Below, one piece after another: positions 32,061-32,885 of a stretch of DNA of 32,885 bases. The position numbers and the translations under genes are program-made. The notes beneath the pieces are model-generated. The model was not told where the DNA came from and did not search any database. It worked only from the letters and a program-made list of their open reading frames with translations. Numbering within the stretch: position 1 is the first letter of the stretch; the number at the start of each line of letters is the position of its first letter. The stretch is from contig JAWLAH010000021.1 of assembly GCA_041395525.1 (NCBI GenBank), forward strand, positions 1-32,885, in the 5' to 3' direction. Source of the DNA: CADEED01 sp020442965 (GTDB taxonomy: Bacteria; Pseudomonadota; Gammaproteobacteria; Steroidobacterales; Steroidobacteraceae).

Positions 32061-32885
32061 ATGAACCAGCTGGCAAAACAGACCACTTCATCGGCCGTGT
32101 CCGAGATCGTACGCGGGTTGCGCGGAACACCGAAACAGCTGTCTCCAGCGCTGTTCTACGATCAGCGTGGCTCACGGCTCTTCGATCAGATCTGCGAATT
32201 GCCCGAGTATTACGTGACGCGCGTCGAGACAGCCATATTGCGGGAGCACGCGCCGGCAATCGCCCGTGCGATCGGCGACGACGCGTTGTTAGTGGAGTTA
32301 GGCAGCGGTTCCAGCACCAAGACACGTCTCGTGCTGGATGCGCTTGCCTCGATCGCGGCCTATGTACCGGTGGATATTTCGCGCGAACATCTGTTCGCGT
32401 CGGCAGCGGCTTTGGCAAATGACTATCCGAGCATCGACGTGCTGCCATTGTGCGCAGACTTTCTCCAGCCGTTCACGCTGCCGCGTGCCAAGCAGAATCC
32501 AGCCCGGGTGGTGTTTTTCTTTCCGGGCTCCACCATCGGCAATCTCGATGCAACCCATGCCAAGAAGCTTCTCACCCGTCTGAGAAGCCTGGCAGGGCGG
32601 GGCGGCGGGCTGGTGATCGGCGTCGACCTCGTGAAGGACGCCAACGTCCTGCGGGCCGCTTACAATGACGCAGCGGCGGTGACTGCCGAGTTCAATCGCA
32701 ACGTGTTAGTGCATTTGAATCGCGACTACGGCGCCGACTTCGACGTCGAAAGTTTCGAACACGAAGCCGTTTGGGACGCTGCGCAGCGCCGTATCGAGAT
32801 GCGGCTAGTGAGTCAGCGCGCCCAAACCGTCATGATTTCAGGCGCATCGATCGACTTTGCCGCTGGCGAGCACATCGTCACCGAG
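32061..32885 (+). CDS. egtD: L-histidine N-alpha-methyltransferase EgtD (5' part, runs off the window)
   Basis: EgtD trimethylates histidine to hercynine, the EgtB substrate. ATG 32061 opens a frame of 275 codons with no stop before the window ends. Motifs: LSPALFYDQRGSRLFDQICE with LPEYYVTRVETAIL (the family's N-terminal histidine-binding signature), SAM motif VELGSGSSTKTRLVLDAL, YVPVDISREHL, and RVVFFFPGSTIGNLD (FFPGSTIGN). LVIGVDLVKDANVLRAAYND and FNRNVLVHLNRDYGADFD follow. Typical length is about 320 aa, so roughly 45 residues are missing beyond the edge. The egtB-egtD pair is the common proteobacterial ergothioneine cluster. Confidence 0.93.
   Translation, partial: MNQLAKQTTSSAVSEIVRGLRGTPKQLSPALFYDQRGSRLFDQICELPEYYVTRVETAILREHAPAIARAIGDDALLVELGSGSSTKTRLVLDALASIAAYVPVDISREHLFASAAALANDYPSIDVLPLCADFLQPFTLPRAKQNPARVVFFFPGSTIGNLDATHAKKLLTRLRSLAGRGGGLVIGVDLVKDANVLRAAYNDAAAVTAEFNRNVLVHLNRDYGADFDVESFEHEAVWDAAQRRIEMRLVSQRAQTVMISGASIDFAAGEHIVTE

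Noticed and set aside
1..32885. Frequent GTTAG/CTAAC pentamers scattered through the window, including rare TTA leucine codons followed by G
   Set aside because: A hand count of roughly 45 is about what base composition predicts for both strands at this GC content, and the sites share no spacing or position.

Overview
The window is high-GC bacterial chromosome carrying the classic gammaproteobacterial block gyrA-serC-pheA-hisC-aroA-cmk-rpsA-ihfB-lapB. A ubiG-gph-rmuC-(squalene/phytoene synthase-like)-yciK operon runs the other way, divergent from gyrA, and scpAB-rluB lies at the left edge. This points to Gammaproteobacteria. A group near Xanthomonadales, Nevskiales or Steroidobacterales is my guess from gene order only. 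I see no insertion sequences, phage genes, tRNA or rRNA genes, or CRISPR arrays.

Layout. 1-1668 (+): end of scpA, scpB, and an RluB-type pseudouridine synthase. 1622-5969 (-): ubiG, gph, rmuC, a degenerate squalene/phytoene synthase-like gene and yciK, tightly coupled. 6123-18573 (+): gyrA, serine and aromatic amino acid genes (serC, a short serA, pheA, hisC, aroA), cmk, rpsA, ihfB, lapB. 18698-20171 (+): comEA-like and galU. 20295-27619 (+): an apparent operon for the deazaflavin cofactor F420, in the order luciferase-like F420 oxidoreductase, NADPH:F420 reductase (npdG), cofE, cofD, cofC, fused cofG/cofH (fbiC), and a membrane-tethered SDR-like protein. 27684-28865 (-): nnrS. 28964-30249 (+): cbpA-cbpM. 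30258-30500 (-): a small unknown ORF. 30621-32885 (+): egtB and the start of egtD (ergothioneine), running off the right edge.

The standout is the F420 operon. F420 is best known from methanogens and Actinobacteria, and here a nearly complete pathway sits in a gammaproteobacterial housekeeping neighbourhood together with an F420 reductase and a likely user enzyme. CofE lacks the reductase domain found in actinobacterial FbiB, so the identity of the starter acid (2-phospholactate, PEP or 3-phosphoglycerate) is open. With egtBD close by, about 12.5 kb encodes two unusual redox cofactors.

Quality caveat. Many conserved genes, including essential gyrA, rpsA and ihfB, are split by one-base indels. 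The indels are clustered (about 3.7-5.0, 7.66, 11.5-12.1, 15.9-17.4, 18.2-18.3, 22.6 and 24.8-25.5 kb) while the genes between are intact. I read most of these as sequencing or assembly errors and annotate such genes over their full span, naming the breaks.

Ten gene junctions overlap by exactly four bases (NTGA), several with GTG or TTG starts, so translational coupling is widespread, including inside the F420 operon.
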